64,000 bases of DNA from WHSW01 sp963781265 (GTDB taxonomy: Bacteria; Actinomycetota; Thermoleophilia; Solirubrobacterales; 70-9). The stretch lies in the NCBI GenBank assembly GCA_963781265.1, contig CAWAFH010000018.1, forward strand, positions 558,001 through 622,000, in the 5' to 3' direction. Every line of letters begins with the position of its first letter. Position 1 is the first letter of the stretch. A model generated the notes under the pieces. That model saw only the letters and a program-made list of their open reading frames with translations, searched no databases and was not told the origin of the DNA. This document shows positions 1-7,625 of the stretch, piece after piece. Position numbers and translations under genes: made by a program.

Positions 1-668
1 TGGGAGACGGCGACCAGGCCGCCCATCCCGGCCGCGGCGATCGCCTCGCGGTCGAGCACCTCGACCTCGACCCGATCGTGCTCGGCGGCGATCTCGGTGG
101 CCCGCTCGGCGAGCGCCGTCGGAGTGAGCTCGTTCGACGGCAGGTTCTGGAGGGTGCGGGTCCGGTTGGCGGCGTCCGCGGCGACGGCGGCGACCCGCGC
201 CGCGCCCTCGACCGCCTGCTGATCGGCGCTCGCTGCGATCAGGCTGAGCCGCTCGATCGCGGCCGGTCGCGGGTCCTCGTCGTCGCGCGAGCGATAGCGG
301 TCGAACCGGTAGCCGGCAAGGATCGTCCCCTCGACGATCGCGGCCGCCGCCGCGGCCGCTTCGGCTGCCGCGGGCAGCGCCCACGCGATCGACTTCGCGT
401 CGAGCCCGGCGGCGCGCTTGGCGGCGATCGCGGCGGCGACGCGCAGCCGCTCGGGGTCGAGCTTCGCCGGCTCCCCGAGACCGATGACGAGCGCCGTCGC
501 CGGCCCGTCGGGGTGCAGGACGGCAGCCTGCTTGAAGGCGCTCTTGGCGGTCCCGGCGCCGCGCGCGCCGGCGAGCTCCGCCGGGAGTGAGGCGCCGTCG
601 GCCAGTCCGGCGATGACGACGTCGGCGTCGACCTCGGCCAAGCTCGCTGTGGTCACCTGCACCTGCAC
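1..668 (-). CDS. pepA: Leucyl (cytosol) aminopeptidase, M17 family, N-terminal part only
   Basis: Cytosolic metallo-aminopeptidase that removes N-terminal residues during peptide turnover. Only about 222 codons are visible; the gene runs off the left edge, so the two-metal catalytic residues are not in the window. The visible end shows the M17 entry to the catalytic domain: ANRTRTLQNLPSNELTPTAL, then about 25 residues later GMGGLVAVS, as in PepA proteins. The N-terminal 170 or so residues fit the family's regulatory macro-like domain. The GTG start at 668 is chosen because the reading frame is continuous from there and a TAGACT -10 box lies 8 bp upstream, which suggests a leaderless message. 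Family assignment is fairly sure; substrate preference is unknown. Confidence 0.8.
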   Translation of the reverse strand, partial: MQVQVTTASLAEVDADVVIAGLADGASLPAELAGARGAGTAKSAFKQAAVLHPDGPATALVIGLGEPAKLDPERLRVAAAIAAKRAAGLDAKSIAWALPAAAEAAAAAAAIVEGTILAGYRFDRYRSRDDEDPRPAAIERLSLIAASADQQAVEGAARVAAVAADAANRTRTLQNLPSNELTPTALAERATEIAAEHDRVEVEVLDREAIAAAGMGGLVAVS

Positions 669-676
669 GGCGCGCG

Positions 677-682
677 AGTCTA
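677..682 (-). promoter_or_regulatory. -10 box TAGACT for the aminopeptidase gene
   Basis: TAGACT on the minus strand ends 8 bp before the GTG start, so transcription would begin at or next to the start codon. No Shine-Dalgarno sequence and no clear -35 box are seen. Confidence 0.5.
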
Positions 683-785
683 ACGGCGCGCCTGCGCCCG
701 ATTAGTTTCTGCGTGGAGCCCGGTCTCTTGAACTGGCCTGTGCAACGAGCGCCGCCCTGGGGGCGGCGGCGAAAGGAGAGTCGCG

Positions 786-1157
786 ATGGGACAACCGGTC
801 GTTCACTTCGAGGTCGTCGGACCTGACGGCGAGAAGGTGCGCAACTACTACAAGGAGATGTTCGGCTGGGAGGCCGACGCCAACAACCCGATGAACTACG
901 GCCTGGTTCCGAAGGAGGGCAACACGACCTCCGCGGGCGACGGCATCGGCGGCGGGCTCGGCCAGGGCCCGGAGGGCTACGGGGGCCACGTCACGTTCTA
1001 TGTCGAGGTGCCCGACGTCGAGGCGTCGCTGGCCCAGGCCGAGAGCCTCGGGGGCTCCCGGGTGATGGGCCCGGAGACGATCATGGAGGGCGTCACGCTG
1101 GGGCTGTTCAACGACCCCGACGGCAATCTGATCGGAGTGCTCGAGGGCTCGAGCTAG
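786..1157 (+). CDS. VOC (glyoxalase/bleomycin-resistance fold) family protein
   Basis: Small 123-residue protein of the vicinal-oxygen-chelate superfamily. It starts with the usual first strand and helix (PVVHFEVVGPDGEKVRNYYK), continues through FGWEADANNPMNYGLV, and ends with the typical last strands (FNDPDGNLIGVLEG). This resembles the single-module proteins often called CFP30B-like in actinobacteria. A purine-rich ribosome site AAAGGAG at 772-778 fixes the ATG start. It stands alone and is followed by a hairpin. No substrate can be read from the sequence; the metal-ligand set of true glyoxalase I is not evident, so a specific enzyme name would be unjustified. Confidence 0.8.
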   Translation: MGQPVVHFEVVGPDGEKVRNYYKEMFGWEADANNPMNYGLVPKEGNTTSAGDGIGGGLGQGPEGYGGHVTFYVEVPDVEASLAQAESLGGSRVMGPETIMEGVTLGLFNDPDGNLIGVLEGSS

Positions 1158-1176
1158 CCGCCCTCCGACCGCCACC

Positions 1177-1202
1177 AGGGCCCCGCTTCGCGGCGGGGCC
1201 CT
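1177..1202 (+). terminator. Perfect 10-bp hairpin after the VOC gene
   Basis: AGGGCCCCGC and GCGGGGCCCT flank a 6-nt loop, 20 bp after the VOC stop codon. There is no T-tract, so this is either a GC-rich actinobacterial-type terminator or an RNA-stabilising hairpin. Confidence 0.55.
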
Positions 1203-1289
1203 GCCCGCAGGCGGGCGCGATCGCGGCCCGCTTGACTAGCATCTGAGCCGACCCTGCGCGGCCCTCGCCGCCGACACAGAAAGGCTTCG

Positions 1290-2474
1290 ATGTCCCAGAC
1301 AGTCATCCTCGGCACCGCGCGAACCCCGTTCGGGAAGATGGGCGGAGCGCTCGCCTCCAAGGGCGCCCCGGAGCTCGGCGGCGAGGCGATCAGCGCCGCG
1401 CTCGAGCGCGCCGGCGTCGCCCCCGACCAGGTGCAGCAGGTGATCTTCGGCCAGGTCCTGCAGGCCGGCCAGGGGCAGATCCCGTCGCGCCAGGCGCAGA
1501 TCGAGGCGGAGATCCCCAAGGAGGTCCCGTCGGAGACGATCAACAAGGTCTGCGCGTCCGGGATGCGGGCGGTCGGGCTCGCCGACCAGGCGATCCGCGC
1601 CGGCGACCTCGAGGTCGGGGTGACCGGGGGGATGGAGTCGATGTCGAACGCCCCGTACCTGCTCCCGGGAGCGCGGTTCGGCTTTCGCATGGGAGACGCC
1701 AAGGCGATCGACGCGATGACCCACGACGGGCTCACCAATCCGTTCACCAACAAGCAGATGATCAACGAGGCGAGCGAGGTCGGCAACGAGCTCGAGATCA
1801 CCCGCCCCGATATGGATCGCTGGGCGGCGCGCTCGCACCAGCTGGCCGCGAAGGCGACCGACGACGGCAAGCTCGCCGAGGAGATCGTCTCGGTCACGGT
1901 GAAGAGCCGCAGGGCCGAGAGCGTGGTCGAGGCCGACGAGGCGATCCGGCCCGACTCGACGGTCGAGTCGCTCGCGAAGCTCCCGGCGATCGGCGGCGAC
2001 GACGCGACTCACACCGCCGGCAACGCCCCGGGGGTCAACGACGGCGCGGCAGCGGTGGTCGTCGCCTCCGACGAGTGGGCGCAGGCCAACGGGCACGAGG
2101 TGCTGGCGCGGGTGCTCGCCTACGGCACCGTGGCCGACGACTTCGCGTACCTGGCCCGGACGCCGGCGAAGGCGGCCCAGCAAGCGCTCGACAAGCTCGG
2201 CAGGTCGGCCGACGAGATCGACCTCTGGGAGATCAACGAGGCGTTCGCCTCGGTCGCCCTGAACTCGGTCCGGATGCTCGGCGTCGACGAGGACAAGGTC
2301 AACGTCAACGGCGGCGCGATCGCGCTCGGTCACCCGATCGGCGCCTCCGGCGGCCGGATCGTCGGCGCGCTCGTGCACGAGCTTCGTCGTCGCGGCGGCG
2401 GGCTCGGCTGCGCGGCGATCTGCTCCGGCGGTGGGCAGGGCGACGCGATCATCGTCGAGGTCAACGGGGGCTAG
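1290..2474 (+). CDS. Acetyl-CoA acetyltransferase (thiolase)
   Basis: Thiolase of 394 residues, cytosolic. It condenses two acetyl-CoA to acetoacetyl-CoA or runs the reverse cleavage at the end of beta-oxidation. The catalytic residues fall exactly where biosynthetic thiolases have them: Cys88 in INKVCASGMRAV, His348 in GGAIALGHPIGASGGR, and Cys378 in AICSGGGQGDA. Length is normal for the family. The ATG at 1290 has AGAAAGG upstream, and a TAGCAT box at 1237-1242 may be its promoter, leaving a 40-nt leader. A HAD phosphatase gene follows after 3 bp, so the two are probably cotranscribed. Degradative versus biosynthetic direction cannot be decided from sequence. Confidence 0.93.
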   Translation: MSQTVILGTARTPFGKMGGALASKGAPELGGEAISAALERAGVAPDQVQQVIFGQVLQAGQGQIPSRQAQIEAEIPKEVPSETINKVCASGMRAVGLADQAIRAGDLEVGVTGGMESMSNAPYLLPGARFGFRMGDAKAIDAMTHDGLTNPFTNKQMINEASEVGNELEITRPDMDRWAARSHQLAAKATDDGKLAEEIVSVTVKSRRAESVVEADEAIRPDSTVESLAKLPAIGGDDATHTAGNAPGVNDGAAAVVVASDEWAQANGHEVLARVLAYGTVADDFAYLARTPAKAAQQALDKLGRSADEIDLWEINEAFASVALNSVRMLGVDEDKVNVNGGAIALGHPIGASGGRIVGALVHELRRRGGGLGCAAICSGGGQGDAIIVEVNGG

Positions 2475-2477
2475 GGA

Positions 2478-3269
2478 GTGCCGCGCGAAGCGGCGTTCTT
2501 CGACCTCGACCGCACGCTCATCTCGGGCTCGTCGGGGCTGCCCTGGGCGCGCGCGGCGACCAAGGCGGGGCTGATCAGCCGGCGGCAGATGGCGCGCTGG
2601 GGCGTCGACGCGATGCGCTTTCGGATGCGCGGCTCCACCGACGAGGCCACCGAGAAGCTGCTCGGCGAGATCAAGCAGGTGTTCAACGGCGTCCCGGCGC
2701 GCCAGATCGCCCGGATGGCGCCCGAGGTGCTGGTCGGGGTGCTGCCGCGGATCTATCCGGAGATGCTCGAGGAGGTCTACGCCCACCAGGACGCCGGGCG
2801 CCCGACGTTCATCGTCTCCGCGGCGGGGGACGAGCTCGTCCAGTTGCTCGCCCGGATTCTCTACATGGACGGGGGCATCGGGACCAGCTACGAGATCGGC
2901 GAGGACGGGCTGTTCACCGGCGAGCTCGGCGGGACCTTCATGTACGGCGAGGGCAAGGTCGAGGCGATGCGCGAGTTCGCCGACGAGCATGGGATCGACC
3001 TCGAACGCTCCTATGCGTATTCCGACTCGGTCTCCGACCTGCCGATGCTGAGGGCGGTTGGAATCCCGGTGGTCGTCAACCCCGACGACGAGCTCACCCG
3101 GATCGCGAAGGCCGAGGGTTGGCGGGTGATGCGGTTCGAGCGCCTCGGGCGGCGCCTGGCCCTCGCGGGCTTCACGGCGGCTCTCGCGGGCGCGGGCCTG
3201 CTCGGGCGGCGCCGGCTTCGCACGCGTCTCCCCGCGGCCCGGATCCGCGACCAGAAAGCTGCGAAATGA
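2478..3269 (+). CDS. HAD-IB family phosphatase (SerB-like) with a C-terminal membrane segment
   Basis: 263-residue member of the haloacid dehalogenase superfamily, subfamily IB, which includes phosphoserine phosphatase and lipid-phosphate phosphatases. Motif I is FFDLDRTL, with nucleophile Asp9 and Asp11; motif IV is SDSVSDLPML. A hydrophobic stretch near the C-terminus (LALAGFTAALAGAGLLG) followed by an Arg-rich tail suggests membrane anchoring, which is common in the actinobacterial HAD-IB proteins linked to phospholipid metabolism. The GTG start lies 3 bp after the thiolase stop, giving a two-gene operon. The substrate is not evident; a lysophosphatidate or phosphoserine role would be a guess. 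Confidence 0.8.
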   Translation: MPREAAFFDLDRTLISGSSGLPWARAATKAGLISRRQMARWGVDAMRFRMRGSTDEATEKLLGEIKQVFNGVPARQIARMAPEVLVGVLPRIYPEMLEEVYAHQDAGRPTFIVSAAGDELVQLLARILYMDGGIGTSYEIGEDGLFTGELGGTFMYGEGKVEAMREFADEHGIDLERSYAYSDSVSDLPMLRAVGIPVVVNPDDELTRIAKAEGWRVMRFERLGRRLALAGFTAALAGAGLLGRRRLRTRLPAARIRDQKAAK

Positions 3270-3296
3270 GCCACCGCTCGACCTGGGCGAGCGACG

Positions 3297-3302
3297 TAGG
3301 AT
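3297..3302 (+). promoter_or_regulatory. -10 box TAGGAT for the amidase gene
   Basis: TAGGAT ends 6 bp before the GTG start of the amidase gene, consistent with a leaderless transcript. No Shine-Dalgarno sequence is present. Confidence 0.45.
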
Positions 3303-3308
3303 GACCGC

Positions 3309-4718
3309 GTGGACGTCGAAGACCTCGCGTTCGCCGGCGTAGCGCGCCAGGCGGAGTTGATCCGGGCCGGCGAGGTCTCCTCGCGCGAGCTGGTCGAGCT
3401 CTACCTGGATCGCATCGAGCGACTCGACCCGCAGCTGAACGCGTTCACCGAGGTGCGCGGCGAGCGCGCCCTGGCCGAGGCCGAGAGCGCGGACGCGAGC
3501 CGCGGCGAGCGCCCCGGCGCGCCGCTGCTCGGCGTGCCGCTGGCGATCAAGGACGTGAGCGACGTCGAGGGCTCGCCGACCTGGTTCGGGACGAAGGCGT
3601 TCAGCGGCCGGCCCGCCGGGGCGGATTGCGAGAGCGTGCGCCGCCTGCGCGCCGCCGGCGCTGTGATCATCGCGAAGACGACGCTGCCCGAGCTCGCGAT
3701 CTGCGGCTTCACCGAGTCGGAGGGTTGGGGCAGGACCCGCAACCCCTGGGACCCGAGCCGCTCGACCGGCGGCTCGAGCGGCGGCAGCGCGGCGGCGGTC
3801 GCCGCGGGCCTGGTCGGCGCGGCGTCGGCGACCGACGGCGGCGGCTCGATCCGCATCCCGGCTGCGTTCTGCGGCCTGTTCGGCCTCAAGCCCCAGCGCG
3901 GCCGGGTGCCGATGGATCCGCACGATCACTGGCACAGCCTGTCCGCGGCCGGCTGCGTCACCCGGACGGTCGCCGATACCGCGCTCTACCTCGACGCGGT
4001 CACCGCCGGCGGCGGTGACCCCGGCGGCCCCGAGCAGCCCAAGCGGCCGTTCGCCGAGGCGGCGAGCGGCGCGCCGGGCCGGCTGCGGATCGCGATCTCC
4101 GAGCGCCCGGCGCGCGCGATCCTGCCGCCGATCGTCACCGACGACGTCAAGCAGGGGCTGGCCGAGACCGAGGAGGTTCTGCGCTCGCTCGGCCACGACG
4201 TCCGCCGCCACGAGCCGGACTTCGGGCTCACCGGCCAGAACTTCGTCCCCCGCTACCTCGCCGGCATCCGCGACGACGTCGACGCGGTCCCGCACCCCGA
4301 GCGGCTGGAGGCCCGCACGCGCGGCTTCCGGCGCCTCGGGCGCGGCTACCCGGCCGCGATCGTTCGCCGCGCGACCCGGCTTGCGGCGGCCGACGCCGAG
4401 CGGATCAACGGCAGCTGGAGCGACTTCGACGTCCTCGTCACCCCGTCCGTGGGCGAGACGGCGATCGAGGTCGGTCGCTGGCAGGGCCGGGGCGCGCTGC
4501 GCACCCTGCTCGAGATGAGCCGCACCTACTGCTTCACGCCGATCTGGAATCACACCGGCCAGCCGGCGGCGGCGATCCCGGCGGGCTTCACGGCGCGGGG
4601 GCTGCCCCGCTCGGTCACGCTGGTCGGCCGGCCCGGCGACGAGTCGACGCTGCTGTCGCTCGCGGGCCAGATCGAGGCGGAGCGCCCGTGGGCCGATCGC
4701 CGGCCGCTCGTCTCCTAG
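3309..4718 (+). CDS. Amidase, amidase-signature family
   Basis: 469-residue amidohydrolase of the amidase-signature family, which hydrolyses carboxamides by a Ser-cisSer-Lys triad. The triad is intact and correctly spaced: Lys81 in GVPLAIKD, cis-Ser156 in the glycine/serine loop TGGSSGGSAAAVAAG, and nucleophile Ser180 in GGGSIRIPAAFCG. The spacings of 75 and 24 residues equal those of characterised members such as FAAH. No GatB or GatC gene is nearby and the C-terminal half differs from GatA, so this is probably a stand-alone catabolic or detoxifying amidase, not the tRNA amidotransferase subunit. It converges with the next gene with a 4-bp overlap. Confidence 0.87.
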   Translation: MDVEDLAFAGVARQAELIRAGEVSSRELVELYLDRIERLDPQLNAFTEVRGERALAEAESADASRGERPGAPLLGVPLAIKDVSDVEGSPTWFGTKAFSGRPAGADCESVRRLRAAGAVIIAKTTLPELAICGFTESEGWGRTRNPWDPSRSTGGSSGGSAAAVAAGLVGAASATDGGGSIRIPAAFCGLFGLKPQRGRVPMDPHDHWHSLSAAGCVTRTVADTALYLDAVTAGGGDPGGPEQPKRPFAEAASGAPGRLRIAISERPARAILPPIVTDDVKQGLAETEEVLRSLGHDVRRHEPDFGLTGQNFVPRYLAGIRDDVDAVPHPERLEARTRGFRRLGRGYPAAIVRRATRLAAADAERINGSWSDFDVLVTPSVGETAIEVGRWQGRGALRTLLEMSRTYCFTPIWNHTGQPAAAIPAGFTARGLPRSVTLVGRPGDESTLLSLAGQIEAERPWADRRPLVS

Positions 4719-5494
4719 GTCGCGCCGGACGCGAGCCGCTCGGCGAGCCACAGGTCCCAGAGCCAGCTCGCGCCCTGATGACCCCGGCGCCGAACGCGAA
4801 TGCGCTCGCCGTCGCCGTCGGCGTCGACGCCCGACCAGACGCCTGCGTCGCCCCGTTCGGCGAGCGTCGCGAGGTCCCGCCCGCCGAGCCGGTCGAGCGC
4901 GCGGGCAGAGCCGACCTCGGTGGTCGAGCCGTGGGGGGTGATCTCGACCCGGACGCGGCGCCCGTGGCGCTCGCCCGCGAGCACCGTGCCTCTTTGAACC
5001 AGCCCGAGCGGCCCCAGGGTCGCGGCCGAGGCGTTGTTGGCGTAGCGCAGGGCGAGCGGGACGGCGAGCGCCCAGACCACGGTGACCGCGACGAGCGCGT
5101 ATACGGTCGCGACCGGCGAGCCGACGTCGAGCGCCGCCTGGACCACCGCCACGAGCCCGAGGGCGGTGACGAGCGCGCCGAGCACGAGGTAGGCGCGGGC
5201 GAGCCGCCGCATCCCGCCGATCGCGCGAGCGCTGCCGCCCTGGCCGCCGGGCTCGATCGCGAGCTCGGCGAGCAACAGGTCGAGCTCGGGATCGGATCGC
5301 GGCCGCGTCTGCCAGAGGCCGAAGCCGAAGATCGCGCCGAAGAAGAGGGCGCCGCCGCCGGCGAACGTGAGCAGGACCGGCGCCGGGTCGGATGGGTCGT
5401 CGTTGAGGACCGCCGCGAGCACCGTCGCGCCGATCCACGCGGCGATGCCCGTGAGACAGAAGACCATCCACCAGCGACTGGCGGTGCGAGACAC
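4715..5494 (-). CDS. Four-TM membrane protein of unknown function
   Basis: 259-residue protein not recognised by family. Four hydrophobic segments are visible in the first 160 residues: one right after the start (WWMVFCLTGIAAWIGATVLA), one at PVLLTFAGGGALFFGAIFGF, one at YLVLGALVTALGLVAVVQA and one at VYALVAVTVVWALAVPLALR. The last 90 residues are soluble and charged, and include EITPHGSTTEVGSARALDRL. The GTG start has a TAGATT -10 box 6 bp upstream and no ribosome site, so the message is probably leaderless. It is divergent from the mutase operon, with only 40 bp between start codons. No function can be inferred. Confidence 0.7.
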   Translation of the reverse strand: MSRTASRWWMVFCLTGIAAWIGATVLAAVLNDDPSDPAPVLLTFAGGGALFFGAIFGFGLWQTRPRSDPELDLLLAELAIEPGGQGGSARAIGGMRRLARAYLVLGALVTALGLVAVVQAALDVGSPVATVYALVAVTVVWALAVPLALRYANNASAATLGPLGLVQRGTVLAGERHGRRVRVEITPHGSTTEVGSARALDRLGGRDLATLAERGDAGVWSGVDADGDGERIRVRRRGHQGASWLWDLWLAERLASGAT

Positions 5495-5500
5495 GGCGCG

Positions 5501-5506
5501 AATCTA
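5501..5506 (-). promoter_or_regulatory. -10 box TAGATT for the membrane-protein gene
   Basis: TAGATT on the minus strand lies 6 bp before the GTG start at 5494, in the 40-bp divergent gap shared with the acyl-CoA mutase gene. Confidence 0.45.
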
Positions 5507-5520
5507 ACGCCGCCGCTGCC

Positions 5521-5526
5521 TAGACT
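5521..5526 (+). promoter_or_regulatory. -10 box TAGACT for the acyl-CoA mutase gene
   Basis: TAGACT ends 8 bp before the ATG of the mutase large-subunit gene. Together with the opposite TAGATT at 5501-5506 it makes a compact back-to-back promoter pair. Confidence 0.45.
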
Positions 5527-5534
5527 CTGAGGCG

Positions 5535-7193
5535 ATGGCGATCGAGCCCGAGGCGCGGCGGCGCGCCCACCAGTGGAGGGAGGACCTCTACGACCGCACC
5601 CCGGAGCGCGAGGCGCTGTTCGAGACGATCTCCGGACACCCGATCGAGCCGCTCTACACCGAGGAGGACCTCGAGGGCTTCGACCCCGGCGAGAAGCTCG
5701 GGCACCCGGGCGAGCACCCGTTCACCCGTGGGGTCTATCCGTCGATGTATCGAGGCCGCCTGTGGACGATGCGCCAGTTCGCCGGCTTCGGCACCGTCGA
5801 GGAGACCAACGAGCGCTTCCGCTACCTGCTCGAGCACGGCCAGCACGGGCTCTCGACCGCCTTCGACATGCCGACCCTGATGGGCTTCGACTCCGATCAC
5901 GGGCGGTCGCTCGGCGAGGTCGGCGTCGAGGGGGTTGCGGTCGACACGGTCGACGACATGGAGACGCTGTTCGCCGGGATCCCGCTCGACCAGGTGACCG
6001 TGTCGATGACGATCAACGCCCCGGCCGCGATCCTGCTCGCCTTCTACGTCGTCGCGGCGGAGGAGAACGGGATCGGCGCCGACCGGCTTGGCGGCACGAT
6101 CCAGACGGACATCCTCAAGGAGTACATCGCCCAGAAGGAGTGGTGCTTCCCGATCGAGCCGGCGATCGGACTGGTCACCGACATGGTCGAGTTCTGCTCG
6201 GCCTCGATGCCGCGCTGGCACCCGATCTCGATCTCCGGCTACCACATCCGCGAGGCCGGCTCGACGGCCCAGCAGGAGCTCGCGTTCACGCTCAAGGACG
6301 GCTTCACCTACGTCGAGCGCGCGATCGAGCGGGGCCTCGACGTCGACGCGTTCGCGCCGCGGCTCTCGTTCTTCTTCAACGCCCACCTCGACTTCTTCGA
6401 GGAGATCGCCAAGTACCGCGCGGCCCGCCGGATCTGGGCCCGGGAGATGCGCGACACCTACGGCGCCCGCGACCCGCGCTCCCAGATGATGCGTTTCCAC
6501 ACCCAGACCGCGGGCGTCTCGCTGACCGCGCAGCAGCCGCTGGTCAACATCGTCCGCACGACGATCGAGGCGCTGGCCGGCGTGCTCGGCGGCACCCAGT
6601 CGCTGCACACGAACTCCTACGACGAGGCGCTCGCCCTGCCGACCCCCGAGGCGGTCCGGGTCGCGCTGCGCACCCAGCAGGTGATCGCGCACGAGTCCGG
6701 GGTCACCAACACGGCCGACCCGCTCGGCGGCTCCTACTTCGTGGAGCGGCTCACCGACGAGCTGGAGGCGGCCGCCTACGAGTACTTCGACCGCATCGAC
6801 GAGCTCGGCGGGATGGTCGAGGCGATCAAGAACGGCTTCCCCCAGCGCGAGATCGCCGACGCCGCCTTCACCTATCAGCGCGAGGTCGACTCGAAGCAGC
6901 GGATCGTGGTCGGGGTCAACGAGTTCCAGCTCGAGGGCGAGGCCGAGCTCGACATCCACCGTCCCGATCCAGCCGCCGAGCAGCGCCAGCGCTCGCGGCT
7001 CGACCGGACGAAGTCCGAGCGCGACCAGGGCCAGGTGGACACCGCCGTCGCCGCGGTCGGCCGGGCGGCCGAGGCCGGCGAGAACCTGATGCCGAAGCTG
7101 ATCGAAGCGGCCCGGGTGCGCGCCTCGGAGGGCGAGCTCGTCGCGGCGATGCAGGCGGTCTTCGGCACGTACACCGAGCACCCTCAGTTCTGA
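5535..7193 (+). CDS. icmA: Coenzyme-B12-dependent acyl-CoA mutase large subunit, isobutyryl-CoA mutase type
   Basis: 552-residue catalytic (TIM-barrel) subunit of a split B12-dependent acyl-CoA mutase, interconverting branched and straight acyl-CoA. Generic annotation would say methylmalonyl-CoA mutase. However, the two residues that read the acyl group are Phe82 (in WTMRQFAGFG) and Gln200 (in TDILKEYIAQKEW). They align with Phe80 and Gln198 of Streptomyces isobutyryl-CoA mutase, whereas methylmalonyl-CoA mutase has Tyr89 and Arg207. The 118-residue spacing is identical in all three. The barrel lacks the C-terminal B12 domain, which is supplied by the gene at 7626. Tail motifs HTNSYDEALALP and FGTYTEHPQF fit large subunits of this type. 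Substrate assignment is an inference from two positions. Confidence 0.82.
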   Translation: MAIEPEARRRAHQWREDLYDRTPEREALFETISGHPIEPLYTEEDLEGFDPGEKLGHPGEHPFTRGVYPSMYRGRLWTMRQFAGFGTVEETNERFRYLLEHGQHGLSTAFDMPTLMGFDSDHGRSLGEVGVEGVAVDTVDDMETLFAGIPLDQVTVSMTINAPAAILLAFYVVAAEENGIGADRLGGTIQTDILKEYIAQKEWCFPIEPAIGLVTDMVEFCSASMPRWHPISISGYHIREAGSTAQQELAFTLKDGFTYVERAIERGLDVDAFAPRLSFFFNAHLDFFEEIAKYRAARRIWAREMRDTYGARDPRSQMMRFHTQTAGVSLTAQQPLVNIVRTTIEALAGVLGGTQSLHTNSYDEALALPTPEAVRVALRTQQVIAHESGVTNTADPLGGSYFVERLTDELEAAAYEYFDRIDELGGMVEAIKNGFPQREIADAAFTYQREVDSKQRIVVGVNEFQLEGEAELDIHRPDPAAEQRQRSRLDRTKSERDQGQVDTAVAAVGRAAEAGENLMPKLIEAARVRASEGELVAAMQAVFGTYTEHPQF

Positions 7194-7201
7194 GCCTCGG
7201 A

Positions 7202-7207
7202 TACGCT
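7202..7207 (+). promoter_or_regulatory. -10 box TACGCT for the response-regulator gene
   Basis: TACGCT ends 10 bp before the ATG at 7218. The receiver gene may therefore be transcribed on its own as well as from the mutase promoter. Confidence 0.35.
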
Positions 7208-7217
7208 GCTTCCCGGG

Positions 7218-7604
7218 ATGCGCGGGAGCGAGGGCGAGATCGTCATTCTGGTCGCCGACGATGACGACGACGTGCGCGAGCTGATCGGATTTCGGCTCGA
7301 ACATGCCGGATACGAGGTGGTCGGCGCCGCCGACGGCGAGCAGGCGCTGAGCCTGGCGCGCGAGCATCGTCCCGACCTCTGCGTGATCGACGTGATGATG
7401 CCCGGGCTGGACGGCTACGAGGTCACCCAGCGGCTGCGGGCGACCGACGGCTTTGCCGAGACGCCGATCATGCTGCTGACCGCGAGCGTCGAGGAGGACG
7501 CGGTCCGGCGCGGGATCGAGGCCGGGGCGAGCGAGTACGTGAAGAAGCCGTTCTCGCCGAAGGAGCTGCTGGAGCGGGTCGCGGCGGCGCTCGGGGCGCG
7601 CTGA
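7218..7604 (+). CDS. Single-domain response regulator (receiver only)
   Basis: 128-residue stand-alone CheY-like receiver. The acidic pocket is DDDDD at residues 14-18, the phosphoacceptor is Asp58 in CVIDVMMPG, the switch Thr88 is in LLTAS, and the conserved Lys110 is in VKKPF. No DNA-binding or enzymatic output domain follows, so it must act through protein contacts or as a phosphate sink. It sits between the large and B12 subunit genes of the mutase, 24 bp after the first and 21 bp before the second, on the same strand. No histidine kinase is adjacent; the nearest is the multi-PAS kinase at 42403. Confidence 0.9.
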   Translation: MRGSEGEIVILVADDDDDVRELIGFRLEHAGYEVVGAADGEQALSLAREHRPDLCVIDVMMPGLDGYEVTQRLRATDGFAETPIMLLTASVEEDAVRRGIEAGASEYVKKPFSPKELLERVAAALGAR

Positions 7605-7610
7605 GGTAGG

Positions 7611-7616
7611 TACGCT
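7611..7616 (+). promoter_or_regulatory. -10 box TACGCT for the mutase small-subunit gene
   Basis: TACGCT ends 9 bp before the GTG at 7626. It is identical to the box in front of the receiver gene at 7202-7207. Confidence 0.35.
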
Positions 7617-7625
7617 TCGCGGCCC

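Noticed and set aside
3309..4718. GatA subunit of the tRNA amidotransferase
   Set aside because: No gatB or gatC nearby, and the region after the signature lacks GatA-typical sequence.
1236..5471. A 1411-codon open frame on the minus strand, and many similar long antisense frames (for example under the atp genes and over 5520-7946)
   Set aside because: They are antisense to well-supported genes, are extremely rich in Arg/Ala/Asp, and arise because stop codons are rare at this GC content.
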